Source: Cardiocondyla obscurior (taxonomy: Eukaryota; Arthropoda; Insecta; Hymenoptera; Formicidae). Taken from it: DNA of 64,000 nucleotides. A program made the position numbers and the translations under genes. The stretch covers positions 1,632,001 through 1,696,000 of the forward strand of contig NC_091870.1 in assembly GCF_019399895.1 (NCBI RefSeq), written 5' to 3'. The notes under the pieces are model-generated. The model searched no databases and was not told where the DNA came from. It worked only from the letters and a program-made list of their open reading frames with translations. This document shows positions 1 through 12,062 of the stretch, piece after piece. Each line of letters opens with the position of its first letter. The stretch's first letter is position 1.

Positions 1-1707
1 CCCATTTGTTTGCGCAAGTTACAACTCGTATCTTCCGATTAAAACCTGGCCATTTCGCATGCACGCGAAGGAATTTCGTTTGAATAAATTAAATATGAGA
101 ATAATCGAGTGAAACTGATCGTAAATATATGCGCGTATATAATAAAATATATAGTTAATAAGTCTTTCTTTTTTTTTTTTTTTATTTCTCGTGCGACTAG
201 TGAAACTTTCAAATGAACTTTCTCAATTCTTCATTAAAGTTAAATTAAAGTGCGGCTTCCTCAAGCTTCCTCAAGTTCTTGAATACTTTTAAGCCCTCAT
301 TATTTTTTGTTCAAGCGCAACGGGGTTCGTATTTCTTTCCTTGCAATCATACGCTAAGGATTGTAATTCTGACTTTATGTTTCCACGTGCGAAAGAGCGA
401 GAGAAAGAGAAAGAGAGAGAAAGAGAGAGAGCGCGGCGAAAAGATTATGCCGAAAGATGAAATTCCGTCGCGGGAAAACGTTGTCCGAACCGCTAAGTGA
501 TCTTCATCATTCGCGAAATCCCGACAACAGCTGCCGTACATGGCGTCGCGACACGTCCGACCGCAAATAGGTCTGTTCCACTTACGAATACGTATCGGAA
601 AACCGCCCGCGCTATTGTTCCTGACTTTCTCGACCGCAGGGATCCGGTGACACAATTTGAACGCCGACAAGGGAGTCGATCTTAAGCAGAACTTACTCCA
701 CTTGCGAAAGTGATCTCTTGCCCGATCTTTATTAACTTATCGATTTAGCCGGTGGTTTTACTTCGTCACATCGATGAGAACCGGCACTTTAATCTTCCGT
801 GTGTTTATCGTTCGGGGAGCTTGCAACGCGAATTTCGGAATCTCGTTATTCTCCATCCATCACGCTCAATAATGAAATTCAGTTAATTAATAATGGTCTC
901 CGGGCAAATTCACTTGATCTAAATTAAATCCTAACGCGTACGCGTAACATTAATATCAATATTTTAATAATAATTAAGGAAGCTAAATTTATGTTTTATC
1001 AAAGCGGAGAATTAACGCCGGCGCGGGAGCAAATATTATTTTCGCGCGTCTCCCATCGAATCGAGATGATAATATCAAGCGGCATAAACGTGCCGGAATC
1101 GTCGTTCGGGCTCGTCCTCGATTCCACCGGCCTCTCCTTTCCGGAAAGAGCTTAAGGGCGGGGTAAGCTTCGCGTCTGTAAAGTCGGCCGCAAATGCACC
1201 AAGTCGAGTGGCGGCGGTACGTCGACCGCCAATATCCGCAAACTCGGTCAGTAGGTCAACGACAGATGCATCCGGCGCAGTTGCGTGATTTCGCGAGTAT
1301 AAAGTAAAGTTTCGAGCCGGGTCACCTACTTCGAATCGAAAAATTTCAAGGTATTGATCCGAAAAGAATAAATTTTCATTCTCATTGCCCATTCGGCCAA
1401 CGTTGATCTCTAGATTTTATTTTTATATCTTTGTACTTATCGGATCAAGCGGATGCATCTGTTTTTAAATTATTGTAAAGCTTTTTTTTTTTTCCCTCCC
1501 GAAATTAATGTATCTTTTTATTTCCTCTCTCCTTCTTTCTTTCTTTGCTTAAATTCTTACGCGTGAAATATTTAGACTCGTATAATTATGAATTCAAACG
1601 TAAAAAATATAGAACGAATATTTTACTTTACATCCGCGGGTGTTTCTCGGGTAAGAAACTCATCTCGCGATTAATTTGCAAATGAAAATACGACCTCCTT
1701 TCTATAG
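1..1707. other. Non-coding; intron or 5' region of the plus-strand CaaX gene
   Basis: I see no convincing exon here. It ends in the acceptor TCTATAG at 1701-1707. It contains a T tract near 170-183, a GA-rich simple repeat at about 398-436 and a pyrimidine-rich stretch near 1480-1550. Several short open frames cross it but lack splice context. The upstream exons of the gene starting at 1708 are either outside the window or too short to recognise. Confidence 0.6.
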
Positions 1708-1965
1708 ATCACGAGAGCGAAGAAATTCGTCAAGCTGGCGCCGTTTAAGCGTTTCACGAAGATGCTGAAATCGCGCAGTTCCAGCGATAGTCGCAGCAAT
1801 AGCGTGGAGACCGAGGAACAGCAACGGCAAATTAATCAGTCGTCGGGTACGGACGAGCTCGCGGATGCACCCGAGGCGGAAACGGAACATAATTCTTTGT
1901 CGATTAGAAACGAGCAGACGATCCCCGGGTCGCCCCCGCCCTCGTACGAGTACGTTCTTGAAGAG
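1708..1965 (+). CDS. CaaX-gene exon a
   Basis: The acceptor is TCTATAG (1701-1707) and the donor GAG|GTAAGT (1966). It is 86 codons, phase 0 at both ends. It encodes the basic N-terminal part of the visible protein, a Ser/Gln/Glu-rich segment and the PPPSYEYVLEE stretch that runs to the donor. Confidence 0.8.
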
Positions 1966-3188
1966 GTAAGTGCGAGATCGCGGATTCGGTTTAATCGTTC
2001 CCGAGCGTGGAGATTACGTATCGCACGGATGACGGAAAAATAACACCGGCGACGCTCTCAATCGCGCCGAACGTAGAGCTGTTTGCGCGATTTTGCGTTC
2101 AATTCCGAGGATTACGCGTAGCAATGCGCTCGATTAATTCTGTACGAGGCTGAATATCGCGGAACGCGAAATATGCGGGCCGGAGCGCCCCCGAGGTCGG
2201 TATTCACGACAGCTCGCGCTGATGGAAAATGCAACGTGGGGGATTAACGGGTGTACACGTGGGACCGTGCAGTCATCCGTGATCCATCGTGGGATAATTC
2301 GCGCGACGCTGTCCATACATCGCGACGTAACAAACAGCCGCGTTACGCGTCAGGTGTTGCCGGTAGCGATCACTCGCCGCAGGGTGCGCGCTATTAAAAT
2401 ACTTCGCGTACAGCATGCGAAATGTCGCCGCGGTATTTTCCCGTTAATATTTCGAAACTTCGATCGGGGGAAAAAAGAAGTCCGACGTTTCCCTCCTACG
2501 CCCTGTTACTTTTCGAGTCTTTCTCAATAAAGAAATTGTAAATTTAGACACGAATGGAATCTTCGGCGCTCCGGGAGCAAGTCCTCAGCGACGATAAAAG
2601 CACAGAGGACATCGAGGACGGCGACAACGACGGCAAAGGCGATTCAGGGGGTGGAAACAGAAAGCCAGCCAAGGGACCGAAGATACTTCACAAATCGAGT
2701 AAAGAGTTCTACAAGGCGATGGCGAAGCAGTGGGGCATAACTTGCAAAATGAGCGATCATTGCAGATGTCTGGATTGTCAGGTATGTTTTTCAAATAAAG
2801 AATATGTCTCGCTGCGTTAAACGCGGACTTGGATTCGCGTCTCGGCAATTCGAATTGTGTCGTTATGCGCAAAACGTGCAAACGTCAACGTATTTTTCGC
2901 TTCGAAACGCAGTCGACAAAGGAACGGAGAAAAATTTGACATTGGAGTGATTGATTGAAATAAAAGTTTTTTGCTTTGTCGACTTGGATCACGATTTTTA
3001 CGTTTGAAGCTGCGAAAAAGGCGCGGTGCTGCATTACGTTATTGTGGAATGCTATTCTGTCGCAGAGCCATTATTTCGACTGTGACTACGAGAAGGACGA
3101 GCAGGAAAAAGGCGACGGCGGGCTCAGCGCTGGCACGCCGATGTTCATCTCCGAGGTGATACACGGTACGGTCTGCGCCATCCTGTAA
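1708..3188 (+). CDS. Unnamed protein with PPxY motif, Cys cluster and C-terminal CaaX box (3' part of gene)
   Basis: Three exons (1708-1965, 2548-2781, 3066-3188) join in phase 0 at clean GT-AG introns and give the last 204 residues of a protein; the start lies upstream. In order: a basic stretch (residues 1-25), a Ser/Gln/Glu-rich segment, a PPPSY motif that fits the PPxY WW-binding consensus (near residue 79), an acidic Gly-rich linker, then a compact conserved-looking block with SKEFYKAMAKQWG followed by closely spaced cysteines (C-x5-C-x-C-x2-C-x6-C). The last four residues are CAIL, a CaaX box; a terminal Leu normally favours geranylgeranylation. No membrane segment or signal peptide is visible in this part. 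I do not recognise the family with confidence, so I give no symbol. The Cys cluster could bind metal. Function unknown; probably a membrane-tethered adaptor (inference). Confidence 0.8.
2548..2781 (+). CDS. CaaX-gene exon b
   Basis: The acceptor is AATTTAG (2541-2547) and the donor CAG|GTATGT (2782). It is 78 codons, phase 0. It encodes an acidic Gly-rich linker, then SKEFYKAMAKQWG and the first four cysteines of the cluster. The internal ATG at 2554 is not taken as the start because the reading frame continues across the intron from the previous exon. Confidence 0.85.
3066..3188 (+). CDS. CaaX-gene terminal coding exon
   Basis: The acceptor is CTGTCGCAG (ends 3065). It has 40 codons plus a TAA stop at 3186-3188. 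It encodes SHYFDCDYE, an acidic/Gly stretch, GTPMFISEV and the final C-A-I-L CaaX box. Confidence 0.85.
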   Translation, partial: SHYFDCDYEKDEQEKGDGGLSAGTPMFISEVIHGTVCAIL

Positions 3189-3762
3189 ATCGCCGCGTTT
3201 TTCCGGTTTCGCTTTTTTTTTTGTCTCGACAGGAAAGACGTCTACCTGATTACTACACGCACAAAACAGGAATCAGCGCCTAAAGAACGCGCGCGCGCGC
3301 GTGACGAGGGGAGCTTTATGCATTTATATTCTATACAAGATATACGATGTCAATGGAACATCTGCGCGTATTCCAATAAGAGAAAGAAAGAGAGAGAAAG
3401 AGATAAAAAGAGAGAAAGCGAGAGAGGAGAGAGAAAGAGAGAAAGAGAGAGAAAGAAGCTACTCACGCGCGCGATGAAATATAAATCCTCCTACGTTTGC
3501 GGCGTACGGAGATATGAAATAAATTATTTTGAGATTAGATTACTAAAACTGTGTACACGCAGAGCACATCTAAACCCCCAATGCGTAATTGCGCTTCTCT
3601 TATGCAAAGAGAAAACAAGAGCCAAACTTTTTTTTTTCTTTTTTCTTTTTCCCTTCGCATAAGAGATGCCCATTTATCGGATATAAAGTAGAGGAGAGGA
3701 TGATACGTTTGAACAATACAACAATTTTAAGCAATTCGAATATCACGGTGCTTTCAATAAAA
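3189..3762 (+). other. Probable 3'UTR with AATAAA signal
   Basis: This follows the stop at 3188. It contains a CG dinucleotide run near 3290-3301, a GA-rich simple repeat (about 3381-3455) and an AATAAA at 3757-3762. A second AATAAA within 3510-3530 could end a shorter transcript. Transcript data would be needed to choose. Confidence 0.5.
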
Positions 3763-6700
3763 AGTTTTCATTGAAAGCGTCCTTTTGCGCTTACCGAAAA
3801 TTAAATGCTAAAAGAATCCTTTAAGTTATCATTTTAAAGCCTTTAATTGATAATCAAAAGATAATGTTTCATTGTCGCATATTTGAATTGTTTAAATGTG
3901 GCCTAACGTTCGAATCTGTCGTCGTCTCTCTCGCAGATTTATTTTCTCAGCATTCGATGTAATATGTGTCGTACTATGTTACAAAGAGCCGAGTCAACTT
4001 GACGCAACGTTCGCGAAGTCATTTTGTAGCAACTTTGCGAAATTTGCGGCGCAAGTCATTAATCCCTATCTCGACCGGCGCTTAAAGACTTAAACGTAGA
4101 AAGTCATCGGCATGCGCTTTATTATCGTCAATTGCATTGCACTCGTTCCAATTGAAGTTTTACAACAGAGTGACAGAATTATGATGTACTTGGAAAAACC
4201 TAACAACTGCCTAAATTCGATAATTATTATTTAAAATATTCTTTTTTTTCTTTTTATTTTTTTAACATAATTATTTGATTACAAGACGTTCCTAATAATT
4301 TTTGCATTAAAGACAATTTTCTTTTTTCCCTTGCTGATTTTTGTGTCCTAAATATACTCGCGTATTTTTAAGAATCCGTTAACAGTCTCGATGTATCGTA
4401 CGTAATCGTGTTAGAAGTAATATGAATTATTTTGCGTTTCCATTGAAGTTGATAGGAAAGCCGAAATGTACAATCGATCTATCTCAACGCGAAATTATTG
4501 TGTCAAAGCGTTGGACCTTTCGAGCTTACATTTTGAACTTTGTAATTTCATTACGAACAGTTTTTTGTACGACATATACTATTATTATCGTACATATCAA
4601 GATTCTAACTAGTACGGTGCCGACTTATTGTCGAATGTAGACTACTACCGGGGTAGAATACAGAACAGGCTTCTTCTGTATCGTTTACACGACCTAAAAA
4701 GGGAATGATCGCGTAAGCAACGTTATGAACAATTCGCGTAAAGAGGACTTCAATCCTTTGTAAAGTTCTTCTAAAAGGAACGAGTGTTAAGAAGCGCAAC
4801 GGCCTCCAGTTTTCTATCGGGGAAAAAGACTAGTTAAAATAACTAACGATGTTAAAAGTAGCGATTTTCCGTGAAAAAAAAAAAAATAAAAAAAAGGCGT
4901 TCGAAGAAATCGAAACTCATGAAACACATGAAAGTATTTTAGATGAAATTGTTGAACCTAACTCGGCGACGTCAATCGTGAACCCTCGGAGGGCGCAGTA
5001 GCGAGACAGCGATTGAAATGAATTTCAGCGAAACATAACACAGTACCTGCCTACACTTGTTTTTACAAAAGTTGTTTCTTTTGTATCTCACAGCAAAAGA
5101 AAAAGAAAAAGAAAAAAAGAGAAAGAGAGAGAGAGGAAGAGACAGAGGGAGACATACGCAGACTACACGATATTGCCGTACTTCTTTTTATACAAAACGC
5201 CCTCGAAATAAATACTTCGACCGCAGTTTAATTCTTAGGTATTTCAAGCGTAAAACCAACAAATTCCATGCAAAGTCTTCTGAGGAGATGCCGTTATATA
5301 TACTAAGTTTCAAAACTTTTAAACAAGTAAAACGCCTGAACAAATCTTTAGTTCTACCAGCAGCATCGTTGTACAGATTGTAATTTTTTTAATTCTTTAC
5401 AATTAATTAGAAAAAGAAAAAAAAATTAATTAGTTGTGAAGAATACCACAACGTATTTAAAAGACTTCGCGAAACTATTTAATAATATTTAAGAAATTAA
5501 TAGTACATTTTGTATTTTACGTGTTATTTAAATTTAATAATTTTTTTTCTTTTTTTGTAATAAGATATAATGATTTCTATCAATTTAAATTATATTTTGA
5601 TTCGTCATTACTTTTTTCTTTTTCTTTTATATACTTAAAACAAATTGTCTTCTTTATTCTCTCATTTATTTTATATAATATAATTACTATCTCCGTTAAG
5701 ACATCGCCCATCCCGCCCATGACTTCGAGCTCTAATTGCATGATTGGACTTTGCGGGACATTTTTTCTCTTAATGCCAAATAATCGCACATTCGCAGCTG
5801 TGAATTTTGGCTTTGGTCTAATACGAATCATCCCTTTATTTAATTTTAAGTTATTCTCCGTCGATACGATCCATTACATATATTTCTATAAGAATACGCT
5901 TGTCCTAAGAATAGAAATCGAGTTATGCGCGAGCAATGTGTGCATGAATAATTTTCTAATACAGACGTAGATGATTTCCTGATAGTTTCTCTATTAAATA
6001 AAATTGAAACGCGAGCGTCACCGAATATTCGTATATACCGCTCATTATTTGTTTGCCCGTTTATAGTATAGTATGTCTTGCGTGTCTGTGCGTTGCGTCT
6101 GTACGAGACAAACAAATTAAAAGATAAATGAAGAATATATGTGCAATCTACAAAACGTAAGAGAAAGATTTTAACGAATTGAGTAGACTGCGAAGAAGAA
6201 TGGCGAAGTGACTGCTTACAATTAGCATTACGATCGGTGCTTCCGATTTAGCCTTATTAACGAACTCGTATCAAATAAAATATGTTATATTTGCATCAAG
6301 TCTATTACTTTAATTTTAATAGTCGTAAATTTTTGTTATATAATTTGGAAAATATTATAAAGAAGCGTTGATAATTATTTGAAGTACTAAGAATGATAAA
6401 GTGTGAAAAAGTATAAAATAAATTATTGTCTAAACTTCATGTATGAATTATTTTGACCAGCTCGGAATTTATTTCTAGGCAAGAATTTTTTTTTTAACCA
6501 AAGTAAATTTTTATTTTAATTTTCAGCACAAAATATTTTAACATTGCTAATACCTTTTATATATTACAATAACGTTTATATCTTTCTGACATTCTCAGTA
6601 CTTCATACGCTTGTAAATATTTCAAACGTGTCTGATAGCGCCTGAGAAAAAAAAAAAAATTATGTAACCGCCGATATTCAATTATTGCACACGATAAGCA

Positions 6701-7404
6701 TCGCTCGTAAATTAATATGAGTCTAGTTGGACAGAAGCGCATTGTATATCGGACCACATCTGTATTGACAATTGAATTCGATAAATACGGAATACAATCT
6801 AGCCTGCAGGAAGATACGTTAACGTCTTATACATTAGTATAGATTCGTTAATTAGAAATATTTTTCGAGCAGATCTCTAGAAGCGGAAAAGACCGAAAAA
6901 GAAAAAAAAAAAAAAAAAAGAAAAAGAAAAGTGATAAGGGTCAACCAAAATGTCAATTTATTCGTAGTGGATGTGCAATTTACTCAGCAAGCGTGTTTCT
7001 CGTTTGGGGGAATACGTTATAAATTGGAACCGTTTCTCGCATTAAATCGGTCCTTCGAAGACTAAAGTAAAACGACCTATAACATCTAGTCGACGTGTAT
7101 ACAAAAATAACTATTCTGTGTATGCATGATGTATAGAGAAAATGTGTAATACGGCAGAAATTGTTGTATAGAAAATATTGACTGTAAAACTTGATGTATT
7201 CCAACAAACAGCACCAATAAACAAGGCCTAAATGGTATATGAAGTTTTATCGCGTTACTTCCGTTTGCGTTCTATTGCGTTATCTCGGTGTATTAATAAA
7301 TCTCCTCGTTGCGAAGAGATAAAATAGTTGTTCAATATTTTACATATTTTTTAAAAAGTTCGACTTTTAAAGTGAGAGATTAAAGAAAGAAGATGTAGAA
7401 AAAA
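3763..7404. other. AT-rich stretch without a supported gene
   Basis: This is low-GC DNA with many homopolymers and further AATAAA hexamers, so it could include a long 3'UTR of the upstream plus-strand gene. GA/AAAAG simple repeats occur at about 5098-5145 and an A-rich run at 6898-6920. One block at about 5700-5835 is richer in GC than its surroundings and open on both strands; it is discussed as a finding. I see nothing I would call a gene. Confidence 0.5.
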
Positions 7405-7418
7405 ATAATTTGACTCAC

Positions 7419-7685
7419 CGGTACGAAGCGCAGCAGCGGAGTTGTAAACTACGTCGATCTGTAATATATAAAATATTCAAGTTGTTACATCGTTCAAATA
7501 ATTTTAATTTTAAATACATTTCCATTAAGCAAGTTAAAAGAGAATTTAATAAATATAATATGAGTAGCATTGCAAATGATACAAAATATATAAAAGAAAA
7601 TTACCTTAAAGGTGTTCCGCTGAGGCCCGATGTCTGTCCTAGACCTCCTCCTCCTCTCAGAACGTCTGCGATGACCTCCTTCCAT
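7419..7685 (-). CDS. Weak candidate: two minus-strand exons of an unknown gene
   Basis: Exon 7605-7685 (81 nt) follows GTGCACAG, begins with ATG and ends AAG|GTAATT. Exon 7419-7458 (40 nt) follows ATATTACAG and ends CCG|GTGAGT. They join in phase 0 and encode an Arg-rich start (MEGGHRRRSERR...), then IDVVYNSAAALRT, leaving phase 1. No family is recognised. Another frame of the first exon reads more protein-like (PVHRWKEVIADVLRGGGG) but meets a stop after the same splice. This may be part of a non-coding transcript instead. Possible upstream exons lie toward 8.6 kb. Confidence 0.2.
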
Positions 7686-9785
7686 CTGTGCACAGGAAAC
7701 TCGCGAAAAACCCGAATAAAGTACAGTCACTTGACTTTATACGACACTTCTGTTTGTAAAATTTATATCGAAATGTTCTCAAGCCCGACTGTGTAAGCGG
7801 CACTCCCGAAAAACGACCAACCATGGTGCGTTTGATTCTTCTATGGATTTTTAACTGAAAATAGAACAAAAGTTTTCCTCAGATAACATCATTGGGATAC
7901 AAAGTCTTTACTGGAATAAACTCGTACCCATGTGTATCATTTTATCATGTAAAGTCAAGGAATCAAAGTACAATACTATGAACGGAGAACGCACGAGGTG
8001 TACGGAGAAAGCACGAATGAGTTAATAACGTTATTAAAAGTACTTTACGCCAAGTATTCACGTCATAAATACGCTCTGCGTACGTATTGATAATTACAGA
8101 AGTACAATGTCCACGGTTTTATACCCGATAATGTTATTCATTAAATATATAACAAGTTTTCGACACGTACGGAACTCCAGCCGCTACGTACGTGCTACAC
8201 AGGCGGTCGCCGACAGAGAAATGCGCTGCGCTATGCCGCACAAGGTCACGTACACATACCTCGCTCGGTTGGGCGACGTGTATTTACGTTCTCACCTCTA
8301 GGAGATTAAGCCTATTAAAGGAATTTATTCCCTGAATATTCACTCACATTACGTAGCTTTCGATTACGTTGGGGAAGGTATTTTCCATCCTTCCGTCCTT
8401 CCTTCCTCCTTCCTCTTTCCTCCTTCCTTCCTTCCTCCTTCCTCTTTCCTCCTTCCTTCCTTCCTCCTTCCTCCTTCCATCTCGACCGCGACGAAGAAGA
8501 TGGACGAGGTACAGATCTCGCACTCTCAAATTTAATCTGGAATTTCAATCTTTATAAAACTTTGATCGCGAACATATCATGGCAGAATAAAGAACGAGAG
8601 AATAAAGACGACTCACTATAATTTGCCCCGTGGATGGACAACGGCAGATTTCCGTGCAGGATCCTGCGGTTGATAAGGCTTCCAGGGCGAGGCGAGACGT
8701 AGGTACACAGTGATAAGACGTAAAAGAATACAGGTAGATGCCTGGACGTCTTCGTCTCGAACAGCGATGCTCTCCACGTGGCTGGCGTATCTACTCGACT
8801 GCGCAGCGGGGCCCGTGGATCATTATCGATCGTTCTATCGATGGAGCGCTGTGATTGGTCGGCGCGCTAGAGTCACCCCTCTCACCCCGGATCGTCGTTT
8901 TGTGCCGCTATAGTTTGAATACGATTAACTGGTGGTTGCGGGTGAGGCGCGGGGAAAATCGCGAAGACCGTCTTTGCCTGGACATAAAAATTAATTAAAT
9001 ATTAATTAAATATTACAATAAAATAGAATTGTAAAATCTCAACTGAATTGTTGCTCGTGAAATAAAATATTATCTCCGATATTAATTCGTATTCGATAAC
9101 ACTTGCGCCGTATTGATCTTTTTATTTTGCAATTTAATCGACCCTGTCATTATTCTCCATTTATAATTCATTATGAACTTCACAAACGAGGAACGTGACG
9201 TCAAAGTGATGCGAATTCGGCGGGAGACCGGCACGCATGTCCGGGATGTACAATGTCGAAATGTTCAACAGGTGGTTCGCAGCCGATAGCTCGTCGCCCA
9301 TTGCACTTGCGTTCTTGCGAAACTTGCTAACGCGACGGAAAACAAAAAAATAAACCTTGGATTAACGCGAAGAGCTGCATTTAACTGAAACGAGTCCGGA
9401 TTTTCGATGACATCATGAGACTCCTTGAGAAGAATCTCACGTTGCCTTGCATCCGCGTGATCCGCACGCTGGATACTTGCATGCACGCATTCCTTCCTTG
9501 CCTTTTCTTTCTCTATTTTTCTCTTCGTTTACTGCTGGAATTTTTCTTCTAATTTCCAATCAAAGACCAAAACCTACTATACGTCAAATAATTAATTAAA
9601 GTAATACAAAAAGTGCTACAATTTCTATTCAACTTTTTCAAACTATTAAAACTCGCAGTTTATTCGAAGACAGAAATTCTTAATGAAATAAATGTTTAAA
9701 TATTAAAAATCCAAGAACATATTTTTGAAATCTATGCACCGTTCGACGGATTAAAATTTTTAAGAATGTAAAGGCTCGGACATCA
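7686..9785. other. Intergenic region, possible minus-strand promoter near 8.7-8.9 kb
   Basis: I see no supported coding exon. On the minus strand there is a good donor (ATTATA|GTGAGT, exon end at 8617) that could close a non-coding first exon starting in the GC-rich, ATTGG-containing block at about 8780-8910. A polypyrimidine repeat at 8386-8479 is listed separately. The remainder, 8930-9780, is AT-rich and featureless. Confidence 0.3.
8386..8479. repeat. CCTT/CTT polypyrimidine tandem repeat
   Basis: This is a pure C/T stretch built from CCTTCCTTCCTCCTTCCTCT-type units, with an approximately 30-bp higher-order unit present about twice. Long open frames across it on both strands (Lys/Arg/Gly/Glu-rich or Pro/Ser/Leu-rich) are products of the repeat and are not called as genes. 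Confidence 0.85.
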
Positions 9786-10277
9786 GTTGAAGGCCATCGT
9801 GAGCCGGCTGGCGACAGTATCGTTTGTTAAACGTCAGTCGTCTCTGCCATTTGCTCGCTCAGTTCTCTCCTTCTCCGTCACGTAACTATCTCTCTTCCAG
9901 TTATATCATACTACTCTCCGTCTCTTTTTCTCTTTCTGTGTTCTTTTTTTTCCCCTCTGTCTCATTCTATCAGTCTCCCCCGCACTTCACGTCTTTCCTC
10001 ACGCCGCCAGTCACGTTCTCCTCCTCCTGCGAGAACCACTTGCGTACCGATGGGTCTGGTCCCTTCTTTCTAGTGTGTTTGCGCTCAGTCAGCTCAGCGT
10101 TAGCTCGGTATCGCATTATGCTACGGTTAGACAGTGTCGCAAGGTACTGCAACCGTGTCGTGTCAGTGCCAGGCCGTTCGAACCGTTTCGCTCCCCGCGG
10201 TGCGCTCACGATTGAATTCACCTGCGGGAATTCCTGCGGCTCGCACCGGCAGCCGCTGGCATGCCACCGGCGGGAAA
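9786..10277 (+). promoter_or_regulatory. Putative promoter and 5'UTR of the upstream BCAR3 transcript
   Basis: This is a pyrimidine-rich then GC-rich leader before the ATG at 10278. It contains TCAGT initiator-like pentamers at about 10085-10089. No TATA box is obvious. The exact start site cannot be set from sequence. Confidence 0.35.
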
Positions 10278-10320
10278 ATGGGAAAGACCGCCAGCAAACT
10301 GAAGTCACGACGGAGCCAAA
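10278..10320 (+). CDS. Bcar3: BCAR3 alternative first coding exon A (MGKTASK, myristoylation-type)
   Basis: The ATG at 10278 opens MGKTASKLKSRRSQ and the exon ends CAAA|GTCAGT in phase 1, the same phase as the other first exon, so it joins the exon at 13385 in frame. Gly2 followed by Ser6 fits the N-myristoylation consensus, and the K/R-rich residues 3-12 would give a polybasic membrane anchor. Weak point: the donor GTCAGT is unusual. Joining it to the exon at 12831 instead gives a stop, so the two N-termini should be mutually exclusive. Confidence 0.5.
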
Positions 10321-12029
10321 GTCAGTGTGAATTTTTTTCCTACGTCACCTGTCTACGTAGCACACCGCGTAGCCTCTGATTTAACGTTTCGTAAATTTAT
10401 TTCGCGACGGTTCGTCGATTTAAAAATAGGGGGAGGATCCGTGATTATCTCGCGGAGACTCGCTTGCATTTAACGAGGCGCGTATTCGCGGCGGATTCGG
10501 CGAAAGAAGCGGCTGTTCGAATTGCATTAATATCATCGCAAGTGTCCGCTGAATTTCTCGTCGGCCTCGGAATTTGAATACGAAAAGCCTCAACGCACCG
10601 TACTCCTGTACGTTGCCGAGTATCGTGTGTCGCTGGCAAGGGAAAGGCGATAGTGCACTTATCGGTTGATGCATACGCACAGATTACATTGCAGAGACAC
10701 GTGTGCTCCGGCTTATAATTCCTCCGTTACCCGGGTCCCCATGTCGCGCAACGATTGTCGAGGGCGGACGGAAAACCACGTTCGTGAAGCGATTGTAAAA
10801 CGTTACGTAAATTCCACGAACGGTGACGCGCTTGAAAGAAGAAATGTCGGTCGTCGCCGCTAATTCGACACGTGCGGCTGCACGGAGTCATCAAGAAACC
10901 GTATACGGTTATCTTCCTAGTGAATATAGCCTCGCCGCAAACGGCCGGAAACGAATTACAAATGAATTTGTCAACTACACCTCGATTAATCGTCGAGCAC
11001 ATGTTAACGCGCAACGAATATGAAAATCTATATCCCTTTATCGCCAAATAACGCCTACGACTCGATCGGGGCGTGTAAGATCTCGTATTAAGTGGATTAC
11101 GTTATCACCAAAAATCGAAGCGCAAAACTAGTCGAGTGATATCTAACGTCTATCAGAAAGATCGATCGGTCGCGTTACAAACGTTCTCGACCGAACAGAT
11201 AAAAAGGTAGAAATTAAAAAAAACAAAAAAAAAAAAAAGAAGTACGCAAATATGTTTTCATAACTTGCAAATTGGAATTTGTAACAAGCCTACGAGCGAT
11301 CGCGCATCACATTCGCGTGATGCAAGACCGCAGTGAAAGTAGAACTTTTCGCTCTGTTCGAATAAACGCGACCTGTAATTTACACGCCGTTACATAAACC
11401 GCGCTCTATTGCTATCATTATTTTGAAAATTGTGAAAGAACACGCGTCACCCGCGACGTTGAAAGTCTCGGATAAACGGCACGGGGATTTTATTATTTTT
11501 TTTTTCTCCGTACGCACATGCGACTCGATTGAAATTCCTCTTGTGAGGTACACGCGCGTAATTATATGACGACGAAGGAAACGGGGACCTTCTGGGTTCG
11601 CAGGATGCATTTCGTTTAAGGGTATACTGTTTGAAAATCAACGTCGACGTTTAGAAACGTACGTATGTTCTGGTAGATCCTCACGTTCTCTCGACGATAT
11701 TCTTTATCAACGTTATTATAATACCTTCAATAATTTAGTTTTTAAAAAAGTAATGACTGACAAATTAGCAAAAATTATATCCGCCGACTTAAAATGTCGC
11801 GGGCAACATTTTGATAAATATATATTTGTTAAATTATTCTAAATAAACGTAATATGAATTTTGTTATCGCGAGTCCTTTCCGAAAGGAAAGCAAGGGACA
11901 TCTGTCAGTGAAATAATTCGTACGGTAGATTAAATGTGAGAGAGGTAAAAGGACGGACAGATTGTGAGTGTTATCAAGCTGGTGGTCCGCATCAAGCGGT
12001 ATATAAAATATTTAACTTGGTTTATCTCT
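10321..12029 (+). other. BCAR3 intron between alternative starts
   Basis: This is non-coding. It contains an A-rich run at about 11218-11238. I see no further exon; open frames here lack splice context. Confidence 0.5.
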
Positions 12030-12062
12030 ACAGCCGTCTGCTACCGGTGTGATGGAAGTACA
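12000..12062 (+). promoter_or_regulatory. Candidate TATA promoter and short first exon B1 of BCAR3
   Basis: TATATAAAAT lies at about 12000-12009, and about 30 bases downstream begins a short exon that ends at 12062 before GTACGTTC. It holds an ATG at 12052 (Met-Glu-Val). Spliced to the acceptor TTTTCCCCCTAG (12821-12830ish) it reads in frame through HEEPCDETVNATR into the MEPVEL start, adding 16 residues. TTTATCTCTACAG just upstream also looks like an acceptor, so this could be an internal 5'UTR exon instead. Confidence 0.35.

Noticed and set aside
2554..2820. ATG at 2554 as the start of a separate small gene
   Set aside because: The frame is continuous with the exon at 1708-1965 through clean splice sites, so it is an internal Met.
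3318..3662. 114-codon Lys/Arg/Glu-rich frame
   Set aside because: Produced by a GA simple repeat in the probable 3'UTR.
8315..8557. Lys/Arg/Glu/Gly- and Pro/Ser/Leu-rich frames
   Set aside because: Translation of the CCTT/CTT tandem repeat.
9824..10330. 168-codon frame before and across BCAR3 exon A
   Set aside because: Different frame from the supported MGKTASK start; low-complexity Ser/Phe/Leu content fits a 5'UTR.
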